Shown piece by piece: positions 15,491 through 24,108 of a stretch of DNA of 38,212 nucleotides; the first letter of the stretch is position 1; the number at the start of each line of letters is the position of its first letter. The position numbers were made by a program, and so were the translations under genes. The notes under the pieces are model-generated. The model did no database searches and had not been told where the DNA came from. It was given only the letters and a program-made list of their open reading frames with translations. Origin of the DNA: SXXH01 sp041165735 (GTDB taxonomy: Bacteria > Planctomycetota > UBA1135 > GCA-002686595); contig JBKDQQ010000017.1 of assembly GCA_046341775.1 (NCBI GenBank), positions 1-38,212 on the forward strand, read 5' to 3'.

Positions 15491-18400
15491 ATGTCTTCCT
15501 TCGACGATCACGAGCATTCCACGCGCCCCACGGACGAAGCCTCGATCGAGGTGACCTACGCCCGCTACTTGGCGCGGCTCGCGGAGGGCGAGCAGCTCGA
15601 CTTCGAGTCGTGGTGCGTCGAGCAGGGATCGCAGGCCGCGGCCTTGCGCGAGTTGCACGCGCGGCACGCGGCCTGGGGTTCGGTCTTCGGCCAACTCGAC
15701 GCGGAGGGGCTGGTCGAGGCGCTGCGGATCACCTCGCGCGAGCACGGGGCGAGCGGGCTGGGTGGAGATGAACCCGGCGACGACCTGCTCGAGCGCCTGC
15801 GCTCCAAGTCGCCGGCGCGATCGCGCTACCGCATGCTGGGCGAGCTGGGTCGCGGCGGCATGGGCGCCGTGGTCAAGGTCTGGGACGAGCAGATAGGGCG
15901 CGCGCTGGCGATGAAGGTCGTGCTCGGCCGATCCGAGGCCGGCACGGGCGGCACGCCGCTGGTCGCGCCGCGCACGCTGGGACGTTTCCTCGAAGAGGCG
16001 CGAATAACAGGGCAGCTCGACCACCCCGGCATCGTGCCCGTGCACGAGCTGGGCCTCGGCGACGATGGCCGCGTGTACTTCACGATGCGCCTCGTGCGCG
16101 GCGAGGACCTGCACACCGTGTACGGCCATGTGCGCGAGGGGCGCGAAGGCTGGACCACGACGCGCGCGGTGGGGGTGCTGCTCAAGGCCTGCGAGGCGCT
16201 CAGCTACGCGCACGACAGGGGCGTCGTGCACCGCGATCTGAAGCCGGCGAACATCATGGTCGGCAAGTACGGCGAGGTCTACGTGATGGATTGGGGCCTC
16301 GCGCGCGTGGAGGGAGGCGACGATCGGCACGACGTGCGTCCGCGCGAAGAAGACGACGCGCGCGCCGAATCGGGGCCTGACGGGACGAAGCTGTCGCGCG
16401 TCGACGACGCGGTGCTGACGATGGACGGAGACGTGCTCGGCACTCCGTCCTACATGGCGCCGGAGCAGGCGCGCGGCGACGTGGCGGCGACGGGCCCGCG
16501 CAGCGACATCTATGCGCTCGGGGCGATGCTGCACCACCTGCTCGCCTTGGATGCGCTGGAGGCGCCGTACGTGCGACGCGGCGATCGCGCGACACCTCGC
16601 GAGGTGCTGCGACTCGTGCGCGCGGGTCCGCCGCCGTCCCTCGAGCGACTCGCGCCGGACGCGCCGCCCGAGCTGGTCGCGATCGCCACGAAGGCGATGG
16701 CGCGCGAGCCGAGCGAGCGCTACGCGTCGATGCGGGAGCTCGCCGCCGACCTGCGCGCCTTCCTCGAAGGGCAGGTCGTCGCGGCGTACGAGACCGGCGC
16801 ATGGGCCGAGGCGCGCAAGTGGGTGAAGCGCAATCGCGGCTTGACCGCCGCGCTCGGCTTGGCCTTGTGCTCGCTGATCGCCGGGGCCGTCGTGGCGATC
16901 GACCAGGCCGGGGAGGCGCGCGCCAGCGAAGGGCGCGCGCTCGCGGCCAACCTCGAACTCGACCGGCGCAACGCCGAACTGGAGGCGCAGGCGCGCGATC
17001 TCCGGCTGCGCGGGATGATCCAGGAACTCGCGCGCTTCCGCGCGGAATCCGCGCGCGCCGGCGACGGGGCCGACATGGGGCGTCCATCGGCCGAGTGGTG
17101 GCTGGCGGAGGCCGAGGCGCTCGTATCGGGCTCGGCCGGCGACGGCTCGGGGTGGCGTCCGGGGCTCGCCGATGTGCTGCGCAAGCTCGACGAGCTGCGC
17201 GCCGAACCGGGCCTGCTGCCCTACTCCGACGAGGACCGTGCGCGCGATCGCGCCACCCATCCCATGTCGGCCAAGCTGCTCGAGCTCGAAGCGGAACGCG
17301 CGGCCTACGTCGCCAGGCCGAAGCCCGCGAGCACCGTCCTCGAGGCCGAGCGCGCATGGACGCGGCGCATGCTCGGCATGGAACCTTGGCCGACGGAGGA
17401 CGAGGTGCGGCCGGCGGTGGAGGTCGAGTTGACCGGGCTCGGCTGGCGCGAGCTCCAAGCGGAGGCCGCGCAGAGGCTCGGCCTGTCGGGCGAGTACATC
17501 CAAGGTCGCGAGGTGGAGGGGCTGCTGCTCGCGCGGCGCAGCCTCGAGCTCGCGCCCGAGGAATTCGCCGTTTCCGCGCGCAACCTCGTGGGCGTCGCCA
17601 TGCTGCGCATGGGTCGGCACGAGGAGGCGCTGCGCGAACTGGAAGCCGCGCGGCCCTTCGCCGATGCGCAGATCCTGGAGGTGCTGGACTTGAACCGTGC
17701 CGTCGCCGAAGCCGCGATCGAGCGTTGGAGCCTGCCACGCCGTGCGGAGCGCGAGGCGGAGCTCGCCGCGCTCGAGGAGCGCATCGAGGCGGCGCGGCGC
17801 GAGGAGGAGTCGCGTGGCAGGCAGTCGCTGCGCGTGTACGACGAGCGCATCGAGGTCCTGCGCGCCCGTTGCGAGGAGCGGCGCACCTGGCGCTTTTCGT
17901 CCGCCAGCCAGCAATGGTGGCACGACCAGTTGCAATCCCTCGCCGACGAGCTGCAGCGCTTGCGCGAGCAGGTGGAGCATGGGGCTCGCAGCGTGCGCGA
18001 CGAGGAGTCCAGGTCGCGCTGGTCGCGCGCCATCGACGCCATCGCGTCATCGGAGCGCTATGCCGACCAGGAGTGGCCCTCGGGCGCGCGCCTCGTGCCG
18101 CAACTGGGCTTGCTGCCGCTCGAGGCCGATCCGCGCACCGGATTGTGGGAGTTCGTGCTCGTGGCGTCCGGCACGGAACCCGAGCGCGACGCGCAGGGGA
18201 ACTTCCTGCGGGACGGAGCAGGGCGCCTCGTGCTGGGCGACGGTGCCGGCGTGGTGATGGTGCTGCTTCCCGGCGGGCGCATGCCGCTCGAGGAGGACCT
18301 GCAGGGATCCGTGCCGTCCACGCACTTCGAGTTCGCGCGGCTCGACTTCGCGCCCTGCTTCCTCGCGAAGCACGAGTTGACCAACAGCCAATGGGACCGC

Positions 18401-18934
18401 GTCTCGACGCGTCCGTGGCTGGCGGGCCCGCTCGGCGATCCGCGCGCGCCGGCCGGAGGACGGAGCTGGGTGGCCGGGCGCGACGCGCTCGATCGTGTCA
18501 TGGGTTGGGTGCGCTTCCCGACCGCCGCCCAGTGGGAGTACGCCTGCCGCGCCGGAACGCGCACTCCGTGGTGGACGGGTCGCGACGAGGCGGCCTTGGT
18601 GGAAGCGGAGAACGTCAGGCCGCCGGGGAAGGAGGCGCCCGACATCAGGCGCGTCGGCTTGGGACCCGCCAATCCATGGGGCTTCCACGACATCCACGGC
18701 AACGTGTGGGAGTGGTGCGCCGACGCGCTGCTGCTGCCGTACGAGCGGCCCGAGCTGACCACGCGTCCGGGCGACGGCTTGCGCGAGCGCGAGAACGCGT
18801 CCTACCGCATGATCCGCGGGGGAGCGGCCGGCTACGGACCGGCCGAGGCGCGCTCGCACCACGGCACCGGCCTGCCGTTCGCGCATCGCGTGAACGACGT
18901 GGGCATGCGCTTGGCGCGTCCCGTCACGCGCTGA
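15491..18934 (+). CDS. Transmembrane Ser/Thr protein kinase with C-terminal FGE-like domain
   Basis: The product is 1147 aa. After about 110 residues of helical N-terminus comes a Hanks-type kinase: GRGGMG (120-125), Lys142 (AMKVV), HRDLKPAN (247-254), DWG (267-269, for DFG) and APE (323-325). A single transmembrane helix (about 450-470) follows the kinase. Then comes a long, mostly helical coiled-coil-rich region (about 475-890, with a TPR-like pair around 680-750). The last 240 residues are FGE/sulfatase-modifying-factor fold (FPTAAQWEYACRAG, NPWGFHDIHGNVWEWC, YRMIRGGAAGYGPAEARSHH). The catalytic Cys pair of true FGEs is absent, so this domain is probably a binding or sensing module outside the membrane (as in other kinase-FGE proteins, e.g. 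Pkn1 types). The target is unknown. The ATG at 15491 is the first that leaves the conserved N-terminus intact. Confidence 0.92.
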   Translation: MSSFDDHEHSTRPTDEASIEVTYARYLARLAEGEQLDFESWCVEQGSQAAALRELHARHAAWGSVFGQLDAEGLVEALRITSREHGASGLGGDEPGDDLLERLRSKSPARSRYRMLGELGRGGMGAVVKVWDEQIGRALAMKVVLGRSEAGTGGTPLVAPRTLGRFLEEARITGQLDHPGIVPVHELGLGDDGRVYFTMRLVRGEDLHTVYGHVREGREGWTTTRAVGVLLKACEALSYAHDRGVVHRDLKPANIMVGKYGEVYVMDWGLARVEGGDDRHDVRPREEDDARAESGPDGTKLSRVDDAVLTMDGDVLGTPSYMAPEQARGDVAATGPRSDIYALGAMLHHLLALDALEAPYVRRGDRATPREVLRLVRAGPPPSLERLAPDAPPELVAIATKAMAREPSERYASMRELAADLRAFLEGQVVAAYETGAWAEARKWVKRNRGLTAALGLALCSLIAGAVVAIDQAGEARASEGRALAANLELDRRNAELEAQARDLRLRGMIQELARFRAESARAGDGADMGRPSAEWWLAEAEALVSGSAGDGSGWRPGLADVLRKLDELRAEPGLLPYSDEDRARDRATHPMSAKLLELEAERAAYVARPKPASTVLEAERAWTRRMLGMEPWPTEDEVRPAVEVELTGLGWRELQAEAAQRLGLSGEYIQGREVEGLLLARRSLELAPEEFAVSARNLVGVAMLRMGRHEEALRELEAARPFADAQILEVLDLNRAVAEAAIERWSLPRRAEREAELAALEERIEAARREEESRGRQSLRVYDERIEVLRARCEERRTWRFSSASQQWWHDQLQSLADELQRLREQVEHGARSVRDEESRSRWSRAIDAIASSERYADQEWPSGARLVPQLGLLPLEADPRTGLWEFVLVASGTEPERDAQGNFLRDGAGRLVLGDGAGVVMVLLPGGRMPLEEDLQGSVPSTHFEFARLDFAPCFLAKHELTNSQWDRVSTRPWLAGPLGDPRAPAGGRSWVAGRDALDRVMGWVRFPTAAQWEYACRAGTRTPWWTGRDEAALVEAENVRPPGKEAPDIRRVGLGPANPWGFHDIHGNVWEWCADALLLPYERPELTTRPGDGLRERENASYRMIRGGAAGYGPAEARSHHGTGLPFAHRVNDVGMRLARPVTR

Positions 18935-18980
18935 TCGCGCACCGGTCCTCGCGCCCGCCGGCCGGTCGAACCTCCGGCGC

Positions 18981-20819
18981 TCAGGGGACCCACTCGAGCG
19001 AGAGCCCGTTGCTCAAGTTGAAGCTCGCGCTGGTGCAGAAGGCGGCGGCGTTGCGGAAGTAGGCCTGGTAGCGGCGCGCCCCGCCCGTCGCGGGCAACGC
19101 GCCGACCACCGACAAGCGCGGATCGCCCGCCACTCCCGCGCCGAACGCCAGTCGTCCCGTCGCGTCCGCCGTCCGCGTCCCGAGGCGCACGATGGACCCT
19201 GCGAGGCAGCGCAGTCCATCGCCGAACGCCACGCCGTGGCCTCCGCCCGCCGCGTCGATCGATTGCAGCAGCACGACGGTCGAGTTGGACGGGAGGCCCA
19301 GCGCGAGCAACGCCACGCCGTCGTGCGCCACGCTGGCGAGCCCCGTGGCCGCGAGGCGCGCGCCGCGCGGATCGGTCGAGTTGGCGCAGCCGTGCCGCCA
19401 CGCACCGAAGTTGCCGCACGGGCAAGGCGCCGCGCCGCCATCGCCCGCGCAGAAGGTCGTCGCCGACTCCGGCACGCGTGCGACGAAGATGTCCATCGCG
19501 CCGTTGGCGTCGTTCGCGACCAGGTTGCCGGCGCCGCTCTGGAAGGCGATCCATCGACCGTCGGCGCTGACGGCGGTGCGCGTCGATTGGCCGTCGCCGC
19601 TCGTGGCGTCGGGCGCGCGACTGACGAGGTGCGTGGCGTGTTCCGCGCGGTCGCGCACTTGCACGTCGCGCCGGCCGTTGGCGTCGCCCGGGGCGAGATT
19701 GGGCGCGTCCGAGTTGAAGCCGACGATGCGCCCGTCGCGCGACATGGTCATGCGGCCGGTCAAGCCGAAGGCGGTCGGTGGTCCAGACCCGCCGGGCACG
19801 CCGGTCGAGCTCGTGTCGACCCGCTCGATGCGCCCCGTCGCGCGCTCGAGCACGAAGAAGTTGCGCAACGCATCTCCGTCCTCCACCACCAGCGCGGGAT
19901 CGCTCGAGTAGAAGCCGATGACGTTGCCGTCGTCGGAGATCGACGGATACGTGGACTCGTGCAGCGATGGAGCGCCGGCCAACGTGCGCGCCGCGACATC
20001 GGTCCTGCCGAGCAGCCTGTCGCGCCAGACGACGGTGGCGAGGCCGGAATTCGCGCCAGCCACGAGGTTGGTGGCCGCCGTGATGTAGACCACGAAGCGT
20101 CCGTCCGCCGAGATGGCCGTGGCGGACGGATCCTCGAAGCCGATCGAGCTGCTGTGCCAGTTGGCTTGCGCGCCCGCGTCGTCGACGCTGGCGAGCTCGA
20201 CGACGCCGGTCGCCAAGTCCGCGACGAACGCGTCGTAGTGTCCGTTGGAATCGCCGCCAGGCGGCAGGAGGTCCTCGGCCTCGCTGTAGAACGCGACATG
20301 GCGTCCTTCGGCGGAGATCGACGGGCCGTAGGAGTTGCCCGATCCGGCGGCGCCCGTGAACGGATGGCCGGCCGCGACCACGCTGACCAGGCGCGTCCTG
20401 CCCGTGGCGCGGTCGCGCACGTAGATGTCGTGGACGCCGTTGGAGTCGGGATTGGCGACGAGGTTCGTCGCGAGGCTGGCGAAGGCGACATGGCGTCCAT
20501 CGGCGGTGATGGAGGGATGAAACGAGCGCCCGTCGGCCTGCGCGCCGGACAAGTCCGCGACGCTGACGCGCTCGGTCGCGCCGAGCAGGCGATCGCGCAC
20601 ATACACGTCCTGCACGCCGTTCGTGTCGCCGGCGACGATGTTCGGCGCGCTGCTGGCGAAGGCGACGAAGCGTCCATCGGCCGAGATGGCGGGCGCTCCG
20701 ACTTCGCCGGTGGTGGGCGCGCCCCAGGGATCGACGGTCAGGAGTTCGATGGCGGACTGCGCGCCGGCGAAGGGCGCGCAGCACGCAGCCAGCCAAGTCG
20801 CGATCAGCAGGCGTCCCAT
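18981..20819 (-). CDS. Secreted seven-repeat PD40 (TolB-like) propeller protein with Cys-rich C-terminal domain
   Basis: The product is 612 aa. The start at 20819 is set by the Shine-Dalgarno GGAGGG (20828-20833) 8 nt upstream; a GTG at 20828 overlaps it. A signal peptide (LLIATWLAACCAPFAGA) is followed by seven PD40-type repeats of the form ISADGRFVAFAS...N(I/L)V, alternating with VYVRDRxxGxTERVSV strands: a seven-bladed propeller. From about residue 440 a distinct domain starts with FCAGDG, PCPCGNFG and HGCANS, a C-terminal module I know from secreted planctomycete proteins. The role is unknown; such propellers usually bind proteins or carbohydrates. It converges on the kinase gene with 46 bp between the stops. 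Confidence 0.85.
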   Translation of the reverse strand: MGRLLIATWLAACCAPFAGAQSAIELLTVDPWGAPTTGEVGAPAISADGRFVAFASSAPNIVAGDTNGVQDVYVRDRLLGATERVSVADLSGAQADGRSFHPSITADGRHVAFASLATNLVANPDSNGVHDIYVRDRATGRTRLVSVVAAGHPFTGAAGSGNSYGPSISAEGRHVAFYSEAEDLLPPGGDSNGHYDAFVADLATGVVELASVDDAGAQANWHSSSIGFEDPSATAISADGRFVVYITAATNLVAGANSGLATVVWRDRLLGRTDVAARTLAGAPSLHESTYPSISDDGNVIGFYSSDPALVVEDGDALRNFFVLERATGRIERVDTSSTGVPGGSGPPTAFGLTGRMTMSRDGRIVGFNSDAPNLAPGDANGRRDVQVRDRAEHATHLVSRAPDATSGDGQSTRTAVSADGRWIAFQSGAGNLVANDANGAMDIFVARVPESATTFCAGDGGAAPCPCGNFGAWRHGCANSTDPRGARLAATGLASVAHDGVALLALGLPSNSTVVLLQSIDAAGGGHGVAFGDGLRCLAGSIVRLGTRTADATGRLAFGAGVAGDPRLSVVGALPATGGARRYQAYFRNAAAFCTSASFNLSNGLSLEWVP

Positions 20820-20898
20820 GCCTCGCACCCTCCGAGATCCGCTGGACGGAGGCGTTGCCGGCGGCCACCACTGGCTCCGATCGACCGCATCCCACCCG

Positions 20899-20943
20899 AA
20901 GCTACGCCCGCCCTCGCGAAACTGTCAAGTGGACTGGACAGTT
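20899..20943 (-). promoter_or_regulatory. Promoter TTGACA-18-TAGCTT with overlapping inverted repeat, PD40 gene
   Basis: On the minus strand TTGACA (20923-20928) and TAGCTT (20899-20904) are 18 bp apart, leaving a leader of about 70 nt. The inverted repeat AACTGTC...GACAGTT (20920-20926 with 20937-20943, 10-nt spacer) covers the -35. A near-copy of the dispersed palindrome (GTCAAG-tgga-CTGGAC, one mismatch) lies at 20924-20939. Confidence 0.6.
20924..20939. repeat. Near-copy of dispersed palindrome (GTCAAG-N4-CTgGAC)
   Basis: One mismatch from the three exact copies. Unlike them it is in a promoter, directly over the -35 of the PD40 gene. Confidence 0.4.
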
Positions 20944-20973
20944 CCCCGGGATGCACGCCCGCTTGGCGCCCTG

Positions 20974-21726
20974 CTACCCGGGTGCGGCGAGGCGGCGCGC
21001 GAGGGCGCGGCGCGCGGACCAGCCGAGCCACGCGAACAGCGCGGCGCTGGCGCCGAGGGCGAACCACACGCGCCACCACTGGTCCGGGCCGGCTTGGGCG
21101 TCGAAGGAGGCGAGTTGGGCGCCGGCGAAGCACACGAGCGCCGTGCGCGGCACCGCGCCGATGCCGCTGCCGACGAGGAACGCCGGGAACGGCACCTTGG
21201 CGGCCGCGAGCAGCACGTTCACCAGCGCGAACGGCACGATGGGCGAGACGCGCAGCAGCATGGTCGTGGTCGTCGCCCCGCGCGCATCGGCGGCCAGGGC
21301 CGCGTGGATCGCGGCGGCGCGCGGCGACCTGGCTAGCCAGGCCGCGAAGCGTTCGCCCTCCAGGCGCGAGGCGAGCGCGTGCCCCAGGGCCGCGGCGAGC
21401 AGGATGCCGGCGAACGACGCGGCCAGTCCGACGCCGAAGCCCCACAACCAACCCGCCCACAGGGCGACGACTTGCGTGTTGACGAGCGCGAGGCCCGCCG
21501 TGGCGGCGAGGCCGGCGACGAACAACGCCAGCGCCAATGCGTCGCCGGGCCGGAAGAGGTGCTCGATGCGCGGCAGGGCCGCCACGAAGAGCGCGCTGCC
21601 GAAGAGCGGCATGAGCGTGGCGCCGGCGAGCAGCAACCCGGTCGGTCCGAGCCCGCGCGCTCCCGCGAGGCGCGCTCGCCATTCGCTCCCGCGTGGATCG
21701 CCGGCTTGCTTAGACACGCCGTGCAT
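20974..21726 (-). CDS. TVP38/TMEM64 (SNARE-associated/VTT) family membrane protein
   Basis: The product is 250 aa with about five or six hydrophobic segments (e.g. GPTGLLLAGATLMPLFGSAL, DALALALFVAGLAATAGLAL, VVALWAGWLWGFGVGLAASF). The family signature region is RVSPIVPFALVNVLLAAAKV followed by PFPAFLVGSGIGAVPRTALV, with the conserved Pro, Asn and Gly residues. VTT proteins are inner-membrane proteins related to DedA and to eukaryotic lipid scramblases, so a role in lipid movement is likely but unproven here. The gene starts 35 bp after thrC on the same strand and is probably cotranscribed with it. Confidence 0.82.
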   Translation of the reverse strand: MHGVSKQAGDPRGSEWRARLAGARGLGPTGLLLAGATLMPLFGSALFVAALPRIEHLFRPGDALALALFVAGLAATAGLALVNTQVVALWAGWLWGFGVGLAASFAGILLAAALGHALASRLEGERFAAWLARSPRAAAIHAALAADARGATTTTMLLRVSPIVPFALVNVLLAAAKVPFPAFLVGSGIGAVPRTALVCFAGAQLASFDAQAGPDQWWRVWFALGASAALFAWLGWSARRALARRLAAPG

Positions 21727-21761
21727 ACGCCCGTCGCGGCCCTTGGATGCGTCGGTGCGCC

Positions 21762-23096
21762 TCAACCTTGTTCGAGCGCCTCGCGCAGGGCCGCCAGGCG
21801 GGCCGGCAGGGGCCGCGAGCGGGAAGGCCGCGCCAGCATGGAAGCCAAGCGCGGCGGCACGGGCACTTCCAGCCCGAGGAGCGGCTCGACGATCGTCTCG
21901 AACTTGGCCGGATGGGCGGTGGCGACGATGGCCCACGGATGCGCGTCGCCGCGCGCACGACGGCCAAGGACGGCGTGCGCCGCGCATGCGGTGTGCGGGC
22001 ACCACGTCCGTCCCGCTTCGCGCCAGCCGCGCACGATGGTGGCGCGGATCGCCTCGTCGTCGACCGAGCATGCTTCGAGGTCCGCGCGCAATCCGGGCCG
22101 TGCCGCCACGAGCGCGCGCAGGCGTTCGAGGTTCGACGGCGCGCCCACATCCATGGCGTTGGCGAGCGTCGCGATGGTGGCGCGCGGAGCCGTGTCGCCG
22201 TGTTCGAGCCATTCGAGGGTCGCGCGGTTCGCGTTGCCTGCGAACAGCACCTTGCCGATGGGGAACCCGACGAGCTTGGCCAGGATGCACGCCACGGCGT
22301 CGCCCAGGTTCCCCGTGGGCACCGCGAACGACAGCGGCGCGCCACCCGAGCGCGCGTGGCGCAGCGCGGCGGCCGCGAAGTACCCCATCTGCGGCAGCAA
22401 CCGCGCCAGGCTGATGCTGTTGGCCGAGGTGAGCGCGTGACGCGCGCGCAAGTCCGCGTCGGCGAAGGCCTCCTTCACCATGCGCTGGCAATCGTCGAAG
22501 GTGCCCTGCACGCGCCAACTCGAGACAGCGCCGCCGAAGGAGCCCAGTTGGTGCGCCTGGCGCGGCGACACCATGCCGTCGGGGTGGAGGATCACGGTGC
22601 GCACTCCGGCCGCGTGCTCGAAGGCCGAGCCCACCGCGGCGCCCGTGTCGCCCGAGGTCGCCACCAGCACGGTCCGTCGGGTCGGCGCGGCTCCACCGTG
22701 GGGCGCGGCCTGCATGCAAGCCGCGAGGAAGCGCGCGCCGTAGTCCTTGAACGCCGCCGTGGGACCGTGGAAGAGCTCCAACTCGAAGGTGCGCCCGTCG
22801 CCGTGCGGCACGAGCGGCGCATCCTCCACGTAGGCCGCGGCGCACGCGGCGCGCAAGTGCGACGCGAGCACATCGCCCGCGAAGAACGGCCGCAACGACG
22901 CCTCGGCGATCTCGGCCAGCGTCGCTGCCGCGCCGAAGGCGTCGAGGTCGTCGAAGCGCGGCAGCGGAGCGGGCATGTACAAGCCGCCATCGGGGGCGAG
23001 CCCGGCGAGGATCGCCGCATGGAGCGTCGTAGCGGGCGCGCCGCCGCGCGTGCTTTCGCAGGCGATCGATCGACGAGGCAGGGACCGCTCGTTCAC
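21762..23096 (-). CDS. thrC: Threonine synthase
   Basis: The product is 444 aa from a GTG at 23096 that overlaps the thrB stop (GTGA). It converts O-phosphohomoserine to threonine with PLP in the cytosol. The N-terminus LARG-type segment (ACESTRGGAPATTLHAAIL, GLAPDGGLYMP) is typical. The PLP lysine lies in FHGPTAAFKDYGARFL; the phosphate-binding region is VATSGDTGAAVGSAFE, and TSANSISLARLLPQ and FAVPTGNLGDAVAC are conserved family blocks. It forms an operon with thrB, immediately upstream. Confidence 0.95.
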   Translation of the reverse strand: MNERSLPRRSIACESTRGGAPATTLHAAILAGLAPDGGLYMPAPLPRFDDLDAFGAAATLAEIAEASLRPFFAGDVLASHLRAACAAAYVEDAPLVPHGDGRTFELELFHGPTAAFKDYGARFLAACMQAAPHGGAAPTRRTVLVATSGDTGAAVGSAFEHAAGVRTVILHPDGMVSPRQAHQLGSFGGAVSSWRVQGTFDDCQRMVKEAFADADLRARHALTSANSISLARLLPQMGYFAAAALRHARSGGAPLSFAVPTGNLGDAVACILAKLVGFPIGKVLFAGNANRATLEWLEHGDTAPRATIATLANAMDVGAPSNLERLRALVAARPGLRADLEACSVDDEAIRATIVRGWREAGRTWCPHTACAAHAVLGRRARGDAHPWAIVATAHPAKFETIVEPLLGLEVPVPPRLASMLARPSRSRPLPARLAALREALEQG

Positions 23097-24037
23097 GAGC
23101 GCGACTCCACCACCGCGCCCGGCGCGTCGACGGGGCAGGCGAGCGGGTCGCTCTCCAGTCCCGCGGCGGCGAAGGCCGCCTGCATGGCGCTCGCGGCGCG
23201 CCGCGCCGCCGATTCGCCCTCGCACCAGGCGAAGACGCTGGGTCCCGCGCCGCTGATGCTGGCCCCGAGCGCTCCGGCGGAGAGCGCCGCCTGCTTCACC
23301 GCGGCGAAGCCCGGGATCAGCGGGGCGCGTCGCGGCTCGACCAGCACGTCCTCGAGCCCGGCGCGCACGAGCGACAAGTCGTCGCGCCAGCATCCCGCCA
23401 GCACGAGCGCGAGTCGTTCGGACTGGCGCGTGAAGTCGCCGATGGAGTACGGATCCTTGAGGGCGGCGCGCGCCACGCGCGTCTCCAGGACGAAGTGCGG
23501 ATGCGCCAACGCGCACCAGATGCCGCGCGGGACCGGCACCTTGACCATGCGCTCGCGCGTGGCGAGCACGAGGCCGCCGAGCAGCATGGGGGCGATGTTG
23601 TCGCCGTGCTTGCCGCCGCTCGCCACCGCTTCGCCCTCCAACGCGTGCGCATAGAGACCCTCGCGATCGAGCGGTTGTTCGAACAACTCGTTCGCCGCCA
23701 CGAGCGCCGCCACTGCCGAAGCCGCTGAACCGCCCATGCCGGATCCGAGCGCGATGCCCTTCTCGATCTCGATCTCCACGCCGAAGTCGGCGCGTCGAGC
23801 GGCGAGCAGCGACAAGAGCGCCTTGCCCGCCGTGTTGCGCTCCGCTTCGCGCGGCAGCTCCACCGCCGCGCCGCGGATCGCCGCGATGCGCACTCCAGGG
23901 CGGGCCGTCTTGCGCGCCACGACTCGATCGCCAGCGCCGGCCAGGGCGTGGCCGAGGATGTCGAAGCCCACGGCCACGTTGCCGACGGATGCGGGGGCGA
24001 AGGCGGTGGCGACGAGGGCGGCCGCGCGATGTTGCAT
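23093..24037 (-). CDS. thrB: Homoserine kinase
   Basis: The product is 314 aa, a GHMP-superfamily kinase. It has APASVGNVAVGFDILGHAL near the N-terminus, the ATP loop GIALGSGMGGSAASAVAAL (about 95-113), GGKHGDNIAPMLLGG, and the C-terminal GASISGAGPSVFAW motif. It phosphorylates homoserine for the threonine synthase made from the overlapping downstream gene. The ATG at 24037 follows TAGACT by 6 nt, so the thrBC message appears leaderless and separate from the upstream dapA unit (71-bp gap). Confidence 0.95.
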   Translation of the reverse strand: MQHRAAALVATAFAPASVGNVAVGFDILGHALAGAGDRVVARKTARPGVRIAAIRGAAVELPREAERNTAGKALLSLLAARRADFGVEIEIEKGIALGSGMGGSAASAVAALVAANELFEQPLDREGLYAHALEGEAVASGGKHGDNIAPMLLGGLVLATRERMVKVPVPRGIWCALAHPHFVLETRVARAALKDPYSIGDFTRQSERLALVLAGCWRDDLSLVRAGLEDVLVEPRRAPLIPGFAAVKQAALSAGALGASISGAGPSVFAWCEGESAARRAASAMQAAFAAAGLESDPLACPVDAPGAVVESRS

Positions 24038-24043
24038 GCGCGG

Positions 24044-24049
24044 AGTCTA
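24044..24049 (-). promoter_or_regulatory. -10 hexamer TAGACT of thrBC
   Basis: TAGACT, then 6 nt, then the thrB ATG. The spacing is identical to the ATPase, merR and prolyl iminopeptidase starts. No clear -35. Confidence 0.45.
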
Positions 24050-24108
24050 GGCGACGACGCGGCGCGATGCAGCCGCTGGCGGCGTGCGCGCGCGGAGGCC
24101 GTCGGCCT

